From the NCBI GenBank assembly GCA_024235135.1, contig JACKMZ010000003.1, positions 1 to 64,000 on the forward strand: a stretch of DNA of 64,000 bases, read 5' to 3'. The notes under the pieces were generated by a model. It had not been told where the DNA came from. It saw nothing but the letters and a program-made list of their open reading frames with translations, and made no database searches. Made by a program: the position numbers and the translations under genes. Below are positions 17,830 to 26,317 of this stretch, in pieces. Position 1 is the first letter of the stretch. The number at the start of each line of letters is the position of its first letter. The stretch comes from Gammaproteobacteria bacterium. Lineage in GTDB: Bacteria > Pseudomonadota > Gammaproteobacteria > Competibacterales > Competibacteraceae.

Positions 17830-18843
17830 TTACGGGCGAACGGGCACCAGTTTCACCTGTTGTTTCTTGATCCAGGCATCCATATCGTTCACCAGGCGCT
17901 CGACGGCGTCGAACTGCAGCGCGTGGGGCTGCTCCTTGTAGACTTGGATTTCCAGCAAATTCGGATCGCCTTGCTGGAGGATCGCGAGCGTGCCCTCGTT
18001 GTCGACGATCTGGTCCTGGTCGGCGAGCAAGACCAGGGTCGGTTTATGGTTGTCCGTCAGGTGCTCGTTGATGAAGGCGTCGAGTCGACCGCTTTCCTGG
18101 AAAAACCGAGGAGAAGCCCGGTCGAGGCGCAACGGATCGTGTTCGATAAAATCCAAGAAGGTTGGGGTCGTCGTGTGCATCGCCGGTTCGATGGGTAGGG
18201 GCAAAGCCGGCTGCGGCTCCTCGCTCGCCTTCAATTTGACCGTCCAGCCGGCGAATAGCCCAAGCTGGACTTTCTCGTGCAGGCTCGGCGCAATCAGCAC
18301 CAAGCCGTCGAGGGTGTTGGGGCGCGCGATACTGTAAGCATAAGCCAGTTTGCCGCCCCACGACGCACCCACCAGAAATACCGCCGGATATCGTTCCCGC
18401 AACGGTGTCAGAAAGGCTTGGATATCGCCGATCCAGGTCGGGTAGGCGTCGATATCCCCGGAGCGGAAACCGCGATTTTCGCGATTGATGCCGCTGCCCC
18501 GGCGATCCAGCAGATACACGTCGTAGCCGCGCGCCTGTAATTGCTTGGCCATGCCGGCGAACCAGCCACTCTGATCGTCCAGCCCGTGCAGAAAGACCAG
18601 GGCTGTCGTCGCGATCGGCGAGGTATAGCGGACATAACCCAGCACCGCCCCGTTCTCCGCCCGATAGTAGTCTGCGTCGCCTGGCGGCGTGTCGGGCGGC
18701 ACGGACTGATGACCGGCGGCGTCCTGGGGCGCGGCCTGGGGTTCCAAGGTGCTGCAACCCAGGGAGAACAGGGCGAACGCGACTAGGCATAGGCCGCCGA
18801 GCAAAAGGCTTAGAGTACGTTGAATGGGTGAGAACAAGCGCAT
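17830..18843 (-). CDS. Lipoprotein alpha/beta hydrolase (monoglyceride-lipase-like)
   Basis: A 337-residue protein with a lipoprotein signal peptide (lipobox LFSLGC, Cys30), so it is probably attached to an envelope membrane. The hydrolase core has the oxyanion loop 'VFLHGLDDQSGW', 'LLDRRGSGIN', the nucleophile elbow GASWG (Ser161) and a C-terminal 'EQPHALQF' supplying the catalytic His. The wording resembles the serine aminopeptidase/lysophospholipase (Hydrolase_4) group. The substrate is not determinable. It is monocistronic, and its 3' end is 41 bp from the convergent peptidase gene. Confidence 0.82.
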   Translation of the reverse strand: MRLFSPIQRTLSLLLGGLCLVAFALFSLGCSTLEPQAAPQDAAGHQSVPPDTPPGDADYYRAENGAVLGYVRYTSPIATTALVFLHGLDDQSGWFAGMAKQLQARGYDVYLLDRRGSGINRENRGFRSGDIDAYPTWIGDIQAFLTPLRERYPAVFLVGASWGGKLAYAYSIARPNTLDGLVLIAPSLHEKVQLGLFAGWTVKLKASEEPQPALPLPIEPAMHTTTPTFLDFIEHDPLRLDRASPRFFQESGRLDAFINEHLTDNHKPTLVLLADQDQIVDNEGTLAILQQGDPNLLEIQVYKEQPHALQFDAVERLVNDMDAWIKKQQVKLVPVRP

Positions 18844-19051
18844 AGGGGTTACCGACTTGGCAAAGGGTCGATTATTCTAGATCATGCGCCTACCGCTGTG
18901 GGGCCGGTGAGTCGGAAGATTCCGGCGTGGGGTGGATGCACCGGGACGCCTGAGAGCCACACGAGCATCCTCCAATGGTGCGACTAGAAGCGTGGCGTCG
19001 ACGAGGCGTCGCGATCGTACGCGAGCCGGGCGGTTCTCTCGGCCGACAGCC

Positions 19052-19984
19052 TCATGCCTCCGATAGCGGCACGTCCATCCATCCATCGGTGACCAGCACC
19101 GCGGACCCACCCACGCGCACGGCCGTGACGGCGCCGTCGATCTTGTCCGCTTCCGCGATCAGAATGCTGGGACGGCCCATTTCGAAGCCCTGTTCGATGG
19201 TCCAGCGAAGAGGACCGTCGCGGGTTGCGTCGCGCGTCGCCAGATAGCCGGCGAAAGCCACCGCCGCCGCGCCGGTGGCCGGGTCTTCGGGAACGCCCAT
19301 GGCCGGCGCGTACATACGGGTACGCCAGTCGGAGCCGGGTTGTTCCGTCTCGGGGGTGAACAGGTAAACGGAAGGCGCCCAGAACGTGGAAAGTAGGTTT
19401 TGCCACAGATCCAAACGCAGCCGTGAGCGTGCCAGGGCGTCGCGGTTGCGGATCGGTATGCACAGAAAGGGTACGCCGCAGGATACGGCTTGGGGCGTCC
19501 AATCGGCATGGGCGACGTCCGCCGTTTCCAGGGTCAGCAATTGCGCGAGGTCCGCCACCGGCGGAGGCTGCGGGCCGAATTCGGGCAATTTGGCCACGGT
19601 CAGACGTGCGGTTTCGGGTTGGTTCCGACGGCCTTGGATCGTAACCGCCACCGGTCCGACTTCCTCTTCGAAAACGATCCGCGTTTCCTCGCCGGTCAGG
19701 GGAATTTCCCCGATCGTCGCCAGCACATGGGCGCATCCCACGGTGGGATGACCGGCGAAGGGAAGTTCCGCCGCCGGGGTGAAAATTCTCAATCGACGGG
19801 TATGCGCGGCTTGTTCGGCGGGCAGCACGAACACCGTTTCCGAGAGATTGAACTCACGTGCGATCCGTTGCATGTCATGACCGCTCAAACCCCGCGCATC
19901 GGGAAATACCGCCAGTGGGTTACCGCCAAACACCTGGTCCGTAAATACGTCGGCTGTATAAAAACGATAACGCATCGCTGTCAT
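19052..19984 (-). CDS. PhzF family isomerase/epimerase-like protein
   Basis: A 310-residue protein with the PhzF (diaminopimelate-epimerase-like) fold. 'YTADVFTDQVFGGNPLAVF' and 'FNLSETVFV' match the family N-terminus, with Glu49 (Glu46 if the second ATG is used) at the position of the PhzF catalytic Glu. 'ELPFAGHPTVG' and 'DPATGAAAVAF' complete the two-domain active site. There are no other phenazine genes here, so this is the widespread housekeeping branch of unknown substrate. ATG 19975 is an equally plausible start. A region of 208 bp without genes separates it from the lipoprotein gene. Confidence 0.85.
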   Translation of the reverse strand: MTAMRYRFYTADVFTDQVFGGNPLAVFPDARGLSGHDMQRIAREFNLSETVFVLPAEQAAHTRRLRIFTPAAELPFAGHPTVGCAHVLATIGEIPLTGEETRIVFEEEVGPVAVTIQGRRNQPETARLTVAKLPEFGPQPPPVADLAQLLTLETADVAHADWTPQAVSCGVPFLCIPIRNRDALARSRLRLDLWQNLLSTFWAPSVYLFTPETEQPGSDWRTRMYAPAMGVPEDPATGAAAVAFAGYLATRDATRDGPLRWTIEQGFEMGRPSILIAEADKIDGAVTAVRVGGSAVLVTDGWMDVPLSEA

Positions 19985-20094
19985 GATAAAGTTTGTTTTA
20001 CCCGAGACGGGTCGTGCGGCTATAGTTTAGTTATTCATTTTCGAGACTCAAGCCAACGCCCTTTAACTGGTATCGCCAAACGATTGGATACACT

Positions 20095-20460
20095 ATGGCT
20101 GACCCGAACAGCAACGGTAGCGAAAAACGCAATCTAAGACGCTGGCATCTGTTTTTGTACCTGCGAGTATTCGATCAACACACTGGCGAGCTGCTGGGCA
20201 ACATCGTCGATATTTCCGAAAACGGACTGATGTTGATCAGTGACAAGCCCCTGGCCGTCGACAGGGAATTCCATATGTGGGTCGATATGCCGACGGAGGA
20301 AGGCGATCGAATGCGGATTCAATTCAAAGCCACGAGTCGTTGGTGTGGCAAGGACGTCAATCCGGATTTTTACGATACGGGTTTCCAGATCATCGATCCC
20401 GATCTGGAAACCGTGTATCGGGTGCAGCAATTGATCGACGAATTCCGTTTTTATCGATAG
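20095..20460 (+). CDS. PilZ domain protein (candidate c-di-GMP receptor)
   Basis: A 121-residue single PilZ domain. An Arg-rich start ('KRNLRRWHLFLYLRVFD') is followed by 'GNIVDISENGLML', the D-x-S-x-x-G element of c-di-GMP-binding PilZ proteins. The canonical RxxxR is present as RNLRR/RRWHL-type spacing, so nucleotide binding is plausible but not certain. No GGDEF or EAL gene is in the window. It is convergent with the next gene, 21 bp apart. Confidence 0.8.
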   Translation: MADPNSNGSEKRNLRRWHLFLYLRVFDQHTGELLGNIVDISENGLMLISDKPLAVDREFHMWVDMPTEEGDRMRIQFKATSRWCGKDVNPDFYDTGFQIIDPDLETVYRVQQLIDEFRFYR

Positions 20461-20481
20461 TCGCCGGCGGTGCTATCGCGT

Positions 20482-21267
20482 TCAGCGTTTTATCAAGGAC
20501 GGGAACTGCGTCGATCCGGTGTGTCGCTCCGGAAAGACGTCACGATAGCTGCTGTACACCGCGCCGAAGGTCACGGGCGCCAGTACCAGAAATCCCAAGC
20601 CCAGCGGGATGGCGGCCAGCACGCTCAACACCAGGTATATCAAGCTGAAGACGAACAGTGGCAGAAAGTTCGTCAAACTCGCGGAAAAGCTTTCCTGGCA
20701 AGCTGTAATGGGAGTTTGGTCGCCCAACATCACCAACGGGATACCGTAAAACATCGCCATGGCGACGGCGCAGGCGACAACAACAAACGCCACGATCACC
20801 AGACCGGAACCGGCTAGCAGCGCGGTCATCTGTTCCTCGCTCATGCCCGTGCCCATGCCCATGCCGGTACCCATGCCGGCGTTGAAGGCGCCGCTGCCCA
20901 TCGCCCCGCCGGCGATTATGCCCACCGCGATCAGCACCATCAGCAAATAGACGCCGAGTAACAAAGCCCCAAGCGTCAGCATGGGTCCCAGTTTTTGTTG
21001 GTCACTAAAGGCTTGAAACAAATGACCGATGGCCAACGGCTGGCCACGTTCGAGCGCATCCGCGCCATAGAGCATGCCGCCGATGAGCGCGGGCGTGATC
21101 AAGGTGCTGGTTACCGCGCCAATAAAGGGGATGATGGAGAGCGCGATGCTGATCACGATATAAATCAACAGCATGACAATCCACACGCCGGGGGCCTGTG
21201 TAAACAACCGCCAGCCCCTGACGATCCACTCCCAGCCTTTACCCACCTCGACTTTTTCTGCTGTCAT
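20482..21267 (-). CDS. Multipass membrane protein, BPSS1780-like, with Met/Gly-rich loop
   Basis: A 261-residue protein with about six hydrophobic segments. It begins 'MTAEKVEVGKGWEWIVRGWRLF', typical of BPSS1780-family membrane proteins of unknown function. Between membrane segments lies a low-complexity loop, GSGAFNAGMGTGMGMGTGM, encoded by repeated CATGCC-like hexamers. ATG 21267 is fixed by a strong ribosome-binding site (GGGAGGAAAC just upstream); the frame open to 21366 is not used. It lies 95 bp downstream of the GT20 gene in the same direction. Confidence 0.75.
   Translation of the reverse strand: MTAEKVEVGKGWEWIVRGWRLFTQAPGVWIVMLLIYIVISIALSIIPFIGAVTSTLITPALIGGMLYGADALERGQPLAIGHLFQAFSDQQKLGPMLTLGALLLGVYLLMVLIAVGIIAGGAMGSGAFNAGMGTGMGMGTGMSEEQMTALLAGSGLVIVAFVVVACAVAMAMFYGIPLVMLGDQTPITACQESFSASLTNFLPLFVFSLIYLVLSVLAAIPLGLGFLVLAPVTFGAVYSSYRDVFPERHTGSTQFPSLIKR
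20840..20882. repeat. CATGCC-type hexamer array inside the membrane protein gene
   Basis: Imperfect tandem hexamers (atgccc, gtgccc, atgccc, atgccg, gtaccc, atgccg) encode the alternating Met-Gly/Thr-Gly loop. Such an array could vary in length by slippage in 18-bp or 6-bp steps without changing frame. Confidence 0.5.
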
Positions 21268-21362
21268 GTTTCCTCCCGCTATGTTGCTCGGATTATTCGA
21301 AAACGATGGTGTCGATACGGCGCCTGTAACCGCCCTCCATTTAGTGGAAGGCGCCCAGTCGT

Positions 21363-22901
21363 TCATGATGGATCGTGTGTTTGCCGCAGCCCCGCGAGCG
21401 CATCGTCCACCTGAGTCTTAAACCAGAGTTTGACGCTGGCATGGCGGACCTGACTGCGTAAGGCTTCGGCTCGGCGACTTTTTTCCTCGGCCGGCATGGT
21501 CAAGGCCTGGTGCAGGATTTCGGCGGTGCTGTGGATATCGAACGGCGACACGGTCATTGCCTGATCGCCCAATTCGTAGAATGCCCCGGCGTACTCGGAG
21601 AGCAGCAGTACGCCATCGCGTTGATTGACCAGCACGCCTTCCTTAGCCACCAGATTCATGCCGTCCGCCAGAGGGTTGACCATCAGCACGTCGTAGAGCT
21701 GCATGGCGGCGATGGCGCGATGGTAATTATCGCCGAAGATGAGGCGTACCGGTTCCCAAAAACCATCGCTGAAGTCGGCATCGATCAAGCTGGCCTCAGC
21801 GGTGATTTCTTTCAGATAGGTGATATATTCGCCAACCTCCATGCGCGACGGCACCAACAGGGTCAGCATCTTGACCTTGCCGCGATGCTCGGGATAGCGT
21901 TCCAGCAACAAGCGGAAAGCTTGTAGACTGCGTAGGATGTTCTTGCTCGGTTCCACTCGATCCGTACGAAGAATCAATCGGCTATCGCCGATGCTATTGA
22001 TCAGTTGATTCTTGAACAACCGGGTTTCCATTTCCTCGGCGATGGATTCGACCTTTTCGACATCGACGGAAATGGGATAGGCCTTGGCCTCGATATTTCG
22101 ATCCTGATAATGAATCGTGCTACGACTACCTCGGGAATGAGCGTCGGGAAGATAGAAACGGCAGGTCTGCACGAAATTGAAAGCGTCCTTGCGGGTTTGG
22201 AAGCCGACCCGATCAGAGGCCAATAAACCGTGTAGCAGTTGGTCTCGCATCTCGGCCGGCAATATCCGCCAGGCATCCGGTCCTGGCCATGGGATATGGC
22301 AGAACGGTTGAATCTGCACCTGCTCGCCCAGTTGTTCCCGCACCAGTTGCGGCACCAGATAAAGCTGGTAATCCTGGGGCAGGATCAACACCGGTCGTTT
22401 GTCCGAGCTGGCTTTGACGCTGGCCACGATGGCGTCCGCGAATTGGCGGTTGATGGCGACGTATCCGTTGTGCCAGGCATCCCAGGTGTCGCCGTCGATA
22501 CTCGGATACCGCGGCGTATCCCAAAGCTGGTGTTGAATGAACCACAACAGGGGGTTGGCGATTTGATTGTAAAATTTGTCGTAGGCGACCTTATCCGGCT
22601 CGAACAATTGCAGCAGGATGCCTTCCACATTTTGTGGCGATCTGTCGCGCTGCTGGACCCAGGCGCGATCGTCCTCGCTCAGGGCGGCCGCGACCCACAA
22701 TACTTGATGGCGTTCGGCTAACGCCGCCAGGGCGGTGACCAACCCGCCGGCACCGCGTTGGACGTTGTATTGGCCGTCCTCATTGCGTTTGAAGCTGTAC
22801 GGCCCACGATTGGATGCAATGACTATCAGTGGTTCCCGCAAGTCGGCGGGTGCGACGGGATCGGGGGTGTCGTTCGAGATATCGGGTTGTTTCTCTTTCA
22901 T
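21363..22901 (-). CDS. GT20 glycosyltransferase, trehalose-6-phosphate synthase-like
   Basis: A 512-residue GT20 enzyme. 'LIVIASNRGPYSF' and 'RGAGGLVTAL' form the N-terminal UDP/GDP-glucose and glucose-6-phosphate site. 'CHIPWPGPDAWRILP', 'GFQTRKDAFNFVQ', 'LRTDRVEPSKNI' and 'DGMNLVAKEGV' match OtsA-type enzymes in order. The expected product is trehalose-6-phosphate, a compatible-solute precursor; glucosylglycerol-phosphate synthase is a close alternative. No trehalose-phosphatase (otsB) is adjacent or fused, so dephosphorylation must be encoded elsewhere. ATG 22901 is chosen over an in-frame TTG two codons earlier. Confidence 0.8.
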   Translation of the reverse strand: MKEKQPDISNDTPDPVAPADLREPLIVIASNRGPYSFKRNEDGQYNVQRGAGGLVTALAALAERHQVLWVAAALSEDDRAWVQQRDRSPQNVEGILLQLFEPDKVAYDKFYNQIANPLLWFIQHQLWDTPRYPSIDGDTWDAWHNGYVAINRQFADAIVASVKASSDKRPVLILPQDYQLYLVPQLVREQLGEQVQIQPFCHIPWPGPDAWRILPAEMRDQLLHGLLASDRVGFQTRKDAFNFVQTCRFYLPDAHSRGSRSTIHYQDRNIEAKAYPISVDVEKVESIAEEMETRLFKNQLINSIGDSRLILRTDRVEPSKNILRSLQAFRLLLERYPEHRGKVKMLTLLVPSRMEVGEYITYLKEITAEASLIDADFSDGFWEPVRLIFGDNYHRAIAAMQLYDVLMVNPLADGMNLVAKEGVLVNQRDGVLLLSEYAGAFYELGDQAMTVSPFDIHSTAEILHQALTMPAEEKSRRAEALRSQVRHASVKLWFKTQVDDALAGLRQTHDPS

Positions 22902-22943
22902 GGGCAATAGTAAAGAATTCGGTTGGTGAGGCGGGTGCAGCCA

Positions 22944-23762
22944 TCAATCCAGGAATAAGTCAGGTGCGAGCGCGGTGCCCGCTTGTACCGAGTAGGGTTC
23001 CAGATCGGTGATGCCGGCTGCGGTCAACACTTCTTCGTCGATGAAGAAGTGGCCGGTATGGGTACGACTGTCGCGAGTCAGAATGTAATAGGCGGCGTCG
23101 GCGAGGATGGTCGGATGCCGGCACTGATCGGGACGGACTTGTCCCAGCATGGCCAGAGCCGCGGTATAAATCAGGGAACGGGGCCATAGCGCATTGACCG
23201 CGATGCCTTCCGGGCGGAACTCCTCCGCCATACCCAGCACGCAAAGACTCATGCCGTATTTGGCCATAGTATAAGCCAGATGATGTCGAAACCAGCGGGG
23301 GTTGAGATTGGGAGGCGGCGCCAGGGTGAGGATGTGCGGGTTGGCGGCCTTGCGTAAATGGGGGATGCAGGCTTGGGAACAAGCGTAGCTGCCACGGACG
23401 TTGACGCCGAACATCAGATCGAAACGCTTCATCGGCGTTTGCAAGGTACCGGTCAGACTGATGGCGCTGGCGTTGTTGACCAGAATATCGATGCCGCCGA
23501 AATGGCCGACAGCCTGCTCGACGGCAGCGGCGATCTGCGCCTCGTCCCGGATGTCCACGGCCAGCGGCAGGGCTTGACCGCCCGCCGCGACAATTTCCTC
23601 GGCCGCACTGTAGATGGTGCCGGGCAGCCGAGGATGGGACTCGGTGGTTTTTGCCGCGATCACGATATTCGCGGCATCGGCGGCGGCGCGCAGTGCAATC
23701 GCTTTGCCGATGCCGCGGCTGGCGCCGGTGATGAACAAGGTTTTTCCGCGTAGCTCGTTCAT
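22944..23762 (-). CDS. Short-chain dehydrogenase, HSDL2-like
   Basis: A 272-residue classical SDR fold. The cofactor loop TGASRGIG (12-19), 'LVNNASA' (94-100) and the catalytic 'AYTMAKYG' (Tyr164, Lys168) are present, followed by 'LGMAEEF' and 'NALWPRSLI', as in the hydroxysteroid-dehydrogenase-like 2 group. The position where that group usually has the catalytic Ser reads 'LTLAPPPN', with Ala148, so activity should be checked. A strong ribosome-binding site (GAGGGGAAAAC) fixes ATG 23762. It lies upstream of the GT20 gene by 42 bp and may be co-transcribed with it. Confidence 0.82.
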   Translation of the reverse strand: MNELRGKTLFITGASRGIGKAIALRAAADAANIVIAAKTTESHPRLPGTIYSAAEEIVAAGGQALPLAVDIRDEAQIAAAVEQAVGHFGGIDILVNNASAISLTGTLQTPMKRFDLMFGVNVRGSYACSQACIPHLRKAANPHILTLAPPPNLNPRWFRHHLAYTMAKYGMSLCVLGMAEEFRPEGIAVNALWPRSLIYTAALAMLGQVRPDQCRHPTILADAAYYILTRDSRTHTGHFFIDEEVLTAAGITDLEPYSVQAGTALAPDLFLD

Positions 23763-23889
23763 GTTTTCCCCTCGCTGTCAGGTTGTCGGGCAATGACCGG
23801 ATCGTGAATGGGCTATGCTCACCTTACGTCGAATCCGCCACTGTCCATAAGTGTATTAGCCGAAGTGGCCATAGTCGCCCAGTGAGACC

Positions 23890-24711
23890 ATGTCGCAGAC
23901 CCATCTCAAGGACGCTGTCGGCGTCCACCACCCCGTTGCCGAGGAACCACCGCGCATCGTTTGTCTGGTGCCCAGCATTACTGAATTGCTGTTTGCCCTG
24001 AACCTGGGAGATTTCGTCGTGGGACGCACCCATTATTGCATTCATCCCGCCCAAGGCGTTGCCCCGGTACCCAGCGTCGGGGGTACCAAAAAGATCAAGC
24101 ACGGCCTGGTGCGGGAGCTGCGGGCTACGCACGCGATCGTCAATATCGACGAAAATACTCGGCCCATGGCGGAGCGACTGGCCGAATACGTGCCGCATGT
24201 CATCGTCACGCATCCCCTGGCGCCGGAAGATAATCCTGGGCTTTATCGTCTGCTCGGTGAAATTTTCGGACGTCAGGCGGAAGCGGAAGCACTGTGCCGG
24301 GACTTTAACCAGGTCCTGGATGAGTTACGTGACGAAGCACGGTCTTGGCCACGGCGCAGGGTGCTGTATTTAATCTGGCGCAATCCCTGGATGACCGTGG
24401 CGCGCGACACTTATCTATCGCGCACCCTGGCCCTGGTAGGCTGGGATACCCTGCCGGACCAGACCGAGCAACGCTACCCGGTGATCTCGATCGACAAGCC
24501 ATTGCTGGAGGATAGCGAACTGGTTTTGTTCAGCACCGAACCCTACCGCTTCACGGTAGCGGACGTGGAAGACTTCGCTCGGCAGTATGCGTATCCGCGG
24601 ACCCGGACCGTGCTGATCGATGGTGAAATGACCTCATGGTATGGCAATCGGGCCATCCAAGGTTTGCGTTATCTACGCCGAGTAGCGGCCGATCTGGCGA
24701 ACGGCGGTTGA
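23890..24711 (+). CDS. BtuF-like helical-backbone binding protein without signal peptide
   Basis: A 273-residue protein of the periplasmic-binding-protein-like (Fe3+/B12) fold. 'RIVCLVPSITELLFAL', 'VGRTHYCIHP' and 'VGGTKKIKHGLVRELRATHAI' match the N-terminal lobe of BtuF-type proteins. There is no signal peptide or lipobox at the start, and no permease or ATPase beside it, so it is probably not a transporter subunit in the usual sense. Similar soluble proteins are annotated as cobalamin-binding or helical backbone metal receptors. The ligand is not known. It is monocistronic, or leads into the hydrolase 46 bp downstream. Confidence 0.75.
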   Translation: MSQTHLKDAVGVHHPVAEEPPRIVCLVPSITELLFALNLGDFVVGRTHYCIHPAQGVAPVPSVGGTKKIKHGLVRELRATHAIVNIDENTRPMAERLAEYVPHVIVTHPLAPEDNPGLYRLLGEIFGRQAEAEALCRDFNQVLDELRDEARSWPRRRVLYLIWRNPWMTVARDTYLSRTLALVGWDTLPDQTEQRYPVISIDKPLLEDSELVLFSTEPYRFTVADVEDFARQYAYPRTRTVLIDGEMTSWYGNRAIQGLRYLRRVAADLANGG

Positions 24712-24757
24712 CTCGCCGGCATTTTGCGTATGAGTACGAATCAAAGAGAGTGAAATC

Positions 24758-25525
24758 ATGACGGTTGTCGAGGTGATGGGGGAATCTTTGTACTACGAAT
24801 GTCACGGTGACGGGGAAGAATGTCCTATCGTGCTCGTGCATGGCGCGGGAGGCGACCACAGTCATTGGCCTGTGGAGCTAGGCGATCTACCCGGTTGCCG
24901 GGTGTTCTATCTGGATTTGCCGGGACATGGGCAATCGCCGGGACCGGGGCGTGACAATGTGCCGGCCTACGCCGAGCTTATCGCACGATTCATCGAAACC
25001 CTGGGGTTGTCCCAAGTGATACTTTGCGGGCATTCCATGGGCGGAGCCATCGTATTGACCTTGGCCGTACAGCGGCCGGATTGGCTGCAAGCGATCGTCG
25101 TGGCAGGCTCCGGGGCACGGCTCAAAGTATTGCCGTCCTTGGTGGAGCAAGTTGAAAGCGATTATCCGACGGCCGTAACCGCCCTCTGTCACAATCTGTT
25201 CGGCCCGGACGCCGCGCCGGAACGCGTGGCCGAAGAACGGGTCCGGTATGCCCGCACGCCTTGGCGTATCGTGAGAGACGATTTCCTGGCCTGCAATGGG
25301 TTCGACCTGATGGGGCAATTGGCGGACATCGACGTGCCGACCTTGGTTGTCGGCGGCGATTCGGATTTGCTGACGCCGCTCAAGTACGGTCAGTTTCTCA
25401 AGGATCAGATTCCCGGTGCGCGCTTGGCTATCATCGGCCGGGCCGGTCACATGTTGGCCATTGAGAAACCGGTCGAGTTCAAAGCCTGCGTGGAGGAGTT
25501 CCTCGGTTCGTTGCCGGTTCGATGA
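24758..25525 (+). CDS. Alpha/beta hydrolase
   Basis: A 255-residue alpha/beta hydrolase with an intact triad: Ser93 in GHSMGG, Asp201/Asp203 in 'GGDSDLL' and His231 in 'GRAGHML'. The oxyanion region 'VLVHGAGGDHSHW' is also intact. The cap region is short. The substrate cannot be predicted; the size and motifs resemble esterases and C-C hydrolases. A purine-rich AGAGAGTGAAATC precedes ATG 24758. It ends at 25525, immediately abutting the convergent znuB stop, with no terminator visible between them. Confidence 0.82.
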   Translation: MTVVEVMGESLYYECHGDGEECPIVLVHGAGGDHSHWPVELGDLPGCRVFYLDLPGHGQSPGPGRDNVPAYAELIARFIETLGLSQVILCGHSMGGAIVLTLAVQRPDWLQAIVVAGSGARLKVLPSLVEQVESDYPTAVTALCHNLFGPDAAPERVAEERVRYARTPWRIVRDDFLACNGFDLMGQLADIDVPTLVVGGDSDLLTPLKYGQFLKDQIPGARLAIIGRAGHMLAIEKPVEFKACVEEFLGSLPVR

Positions 25526-26317
25526 TCACCCCGGCATGCGAACGGGGATGCTGGCTCCCAACAGAAACAGCGCGGCCGCGGCGACCACTACCGACGGTCC
25601 GGCGGGCGTATCCCAGCGTAACGAAGCCCACAAGCCCAAGGCGACGGATAGGCACCCTAACAAACTGGCGAGTCCCGCCATGATTTCCGGCGTCCGGGCA
25701 AAACGGCGGGCGGCGGCGGCCGGGATGATCAACAGGGAGGTAATCAACAGGATGCCGACTACTTTCATGGCGATCGCTACGACTACGGCGATCAGCGTCA
25801 TGAAGCCCAGACGCACGGCGAATACGGGTACGCCCTCCACGCGAGCCAGTTCCTCGTGCACCGTAATGGCCAGCAACGGTCGCCAGAGCCGGCTTAAAAC
25901 CGCCAGTATCAGCAGTCCTCCCCCCCAAATCCAGTACAAATCGTGGGTCGTCACCGCCAGGATGTCGCCGAACAGATAGCCCACCAGATCAACCCGCACT
26001 GTTTCCAGAAAGGCCAGCGCGACAATACCGAGTGACAAGGAAGTGTGTGCGAAAATACCCAGCAGGGTGTCGGTGGCCAGGCGCTGGCGATGCTCCAATA
26101 CGACCAGCAGAACCGCCAGCAACAGGCAGACCGCGATGACGGCCACGCTTTGATTGATGCCCAGCAATACGCCCAGGCCGATGCCCAGCAGACTGGAATG
26201 CGCCAAGGTGTCGCCGAAATAAGCCATGCGCCGCCAGACGATGAAGGAGCCCAAAGGACCGGCCAGTAGGGCGACGCCCAACCCTCCCAGCAAGGCCCGC
26301 CAGAGAAAATCATCCAT
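25526..26317 (-). CDS. znuB: Zinc ABC transporter permease ZnuB
   Basis: A 263-residue ABC-3 family permease with about seven to eight membrane segments, starting 'MDDFLWRALLGGLGVALLAGPLGSF' and carrying 'WRRMAYFGDTLAHSSLLG', the conserved cytoplasmic loop of Znu/Mnt-type permeases. It forms the membrane channel for zinc taken up by ZnuA and driven by ZnuC. ATG 26317 overlaps the znuC stop by 8 bp; the longer open frame from 26410 is not used. Zinc specificity is inferred from the His-rich ZnuA and the Zur-like operator. Confidence 0.88.
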   Translation of the reverse strand: MDDFLWRALLGGLGVALLAGPLGSFIVWRRMAYFGDTLAHSSLLGIGLGVLLGINQSVAVIAVCLLLAVLLVVLEHRQRLATDTLLGIFAHTSLSLGIVALAFLETVRVDLVGYLFGDILAVTTHDLYWIWGGGLLILAVLSRLWRPLLAITVHEELARVEGVPVFAVRLGFMTLIAVVVAIAMKVVGILLITSLLIIPAAAARRFARTPEIMAGLASLLGCLSVALGLWASLRWDTPAGPSVVVAAAALFLLGASIPVRMPG

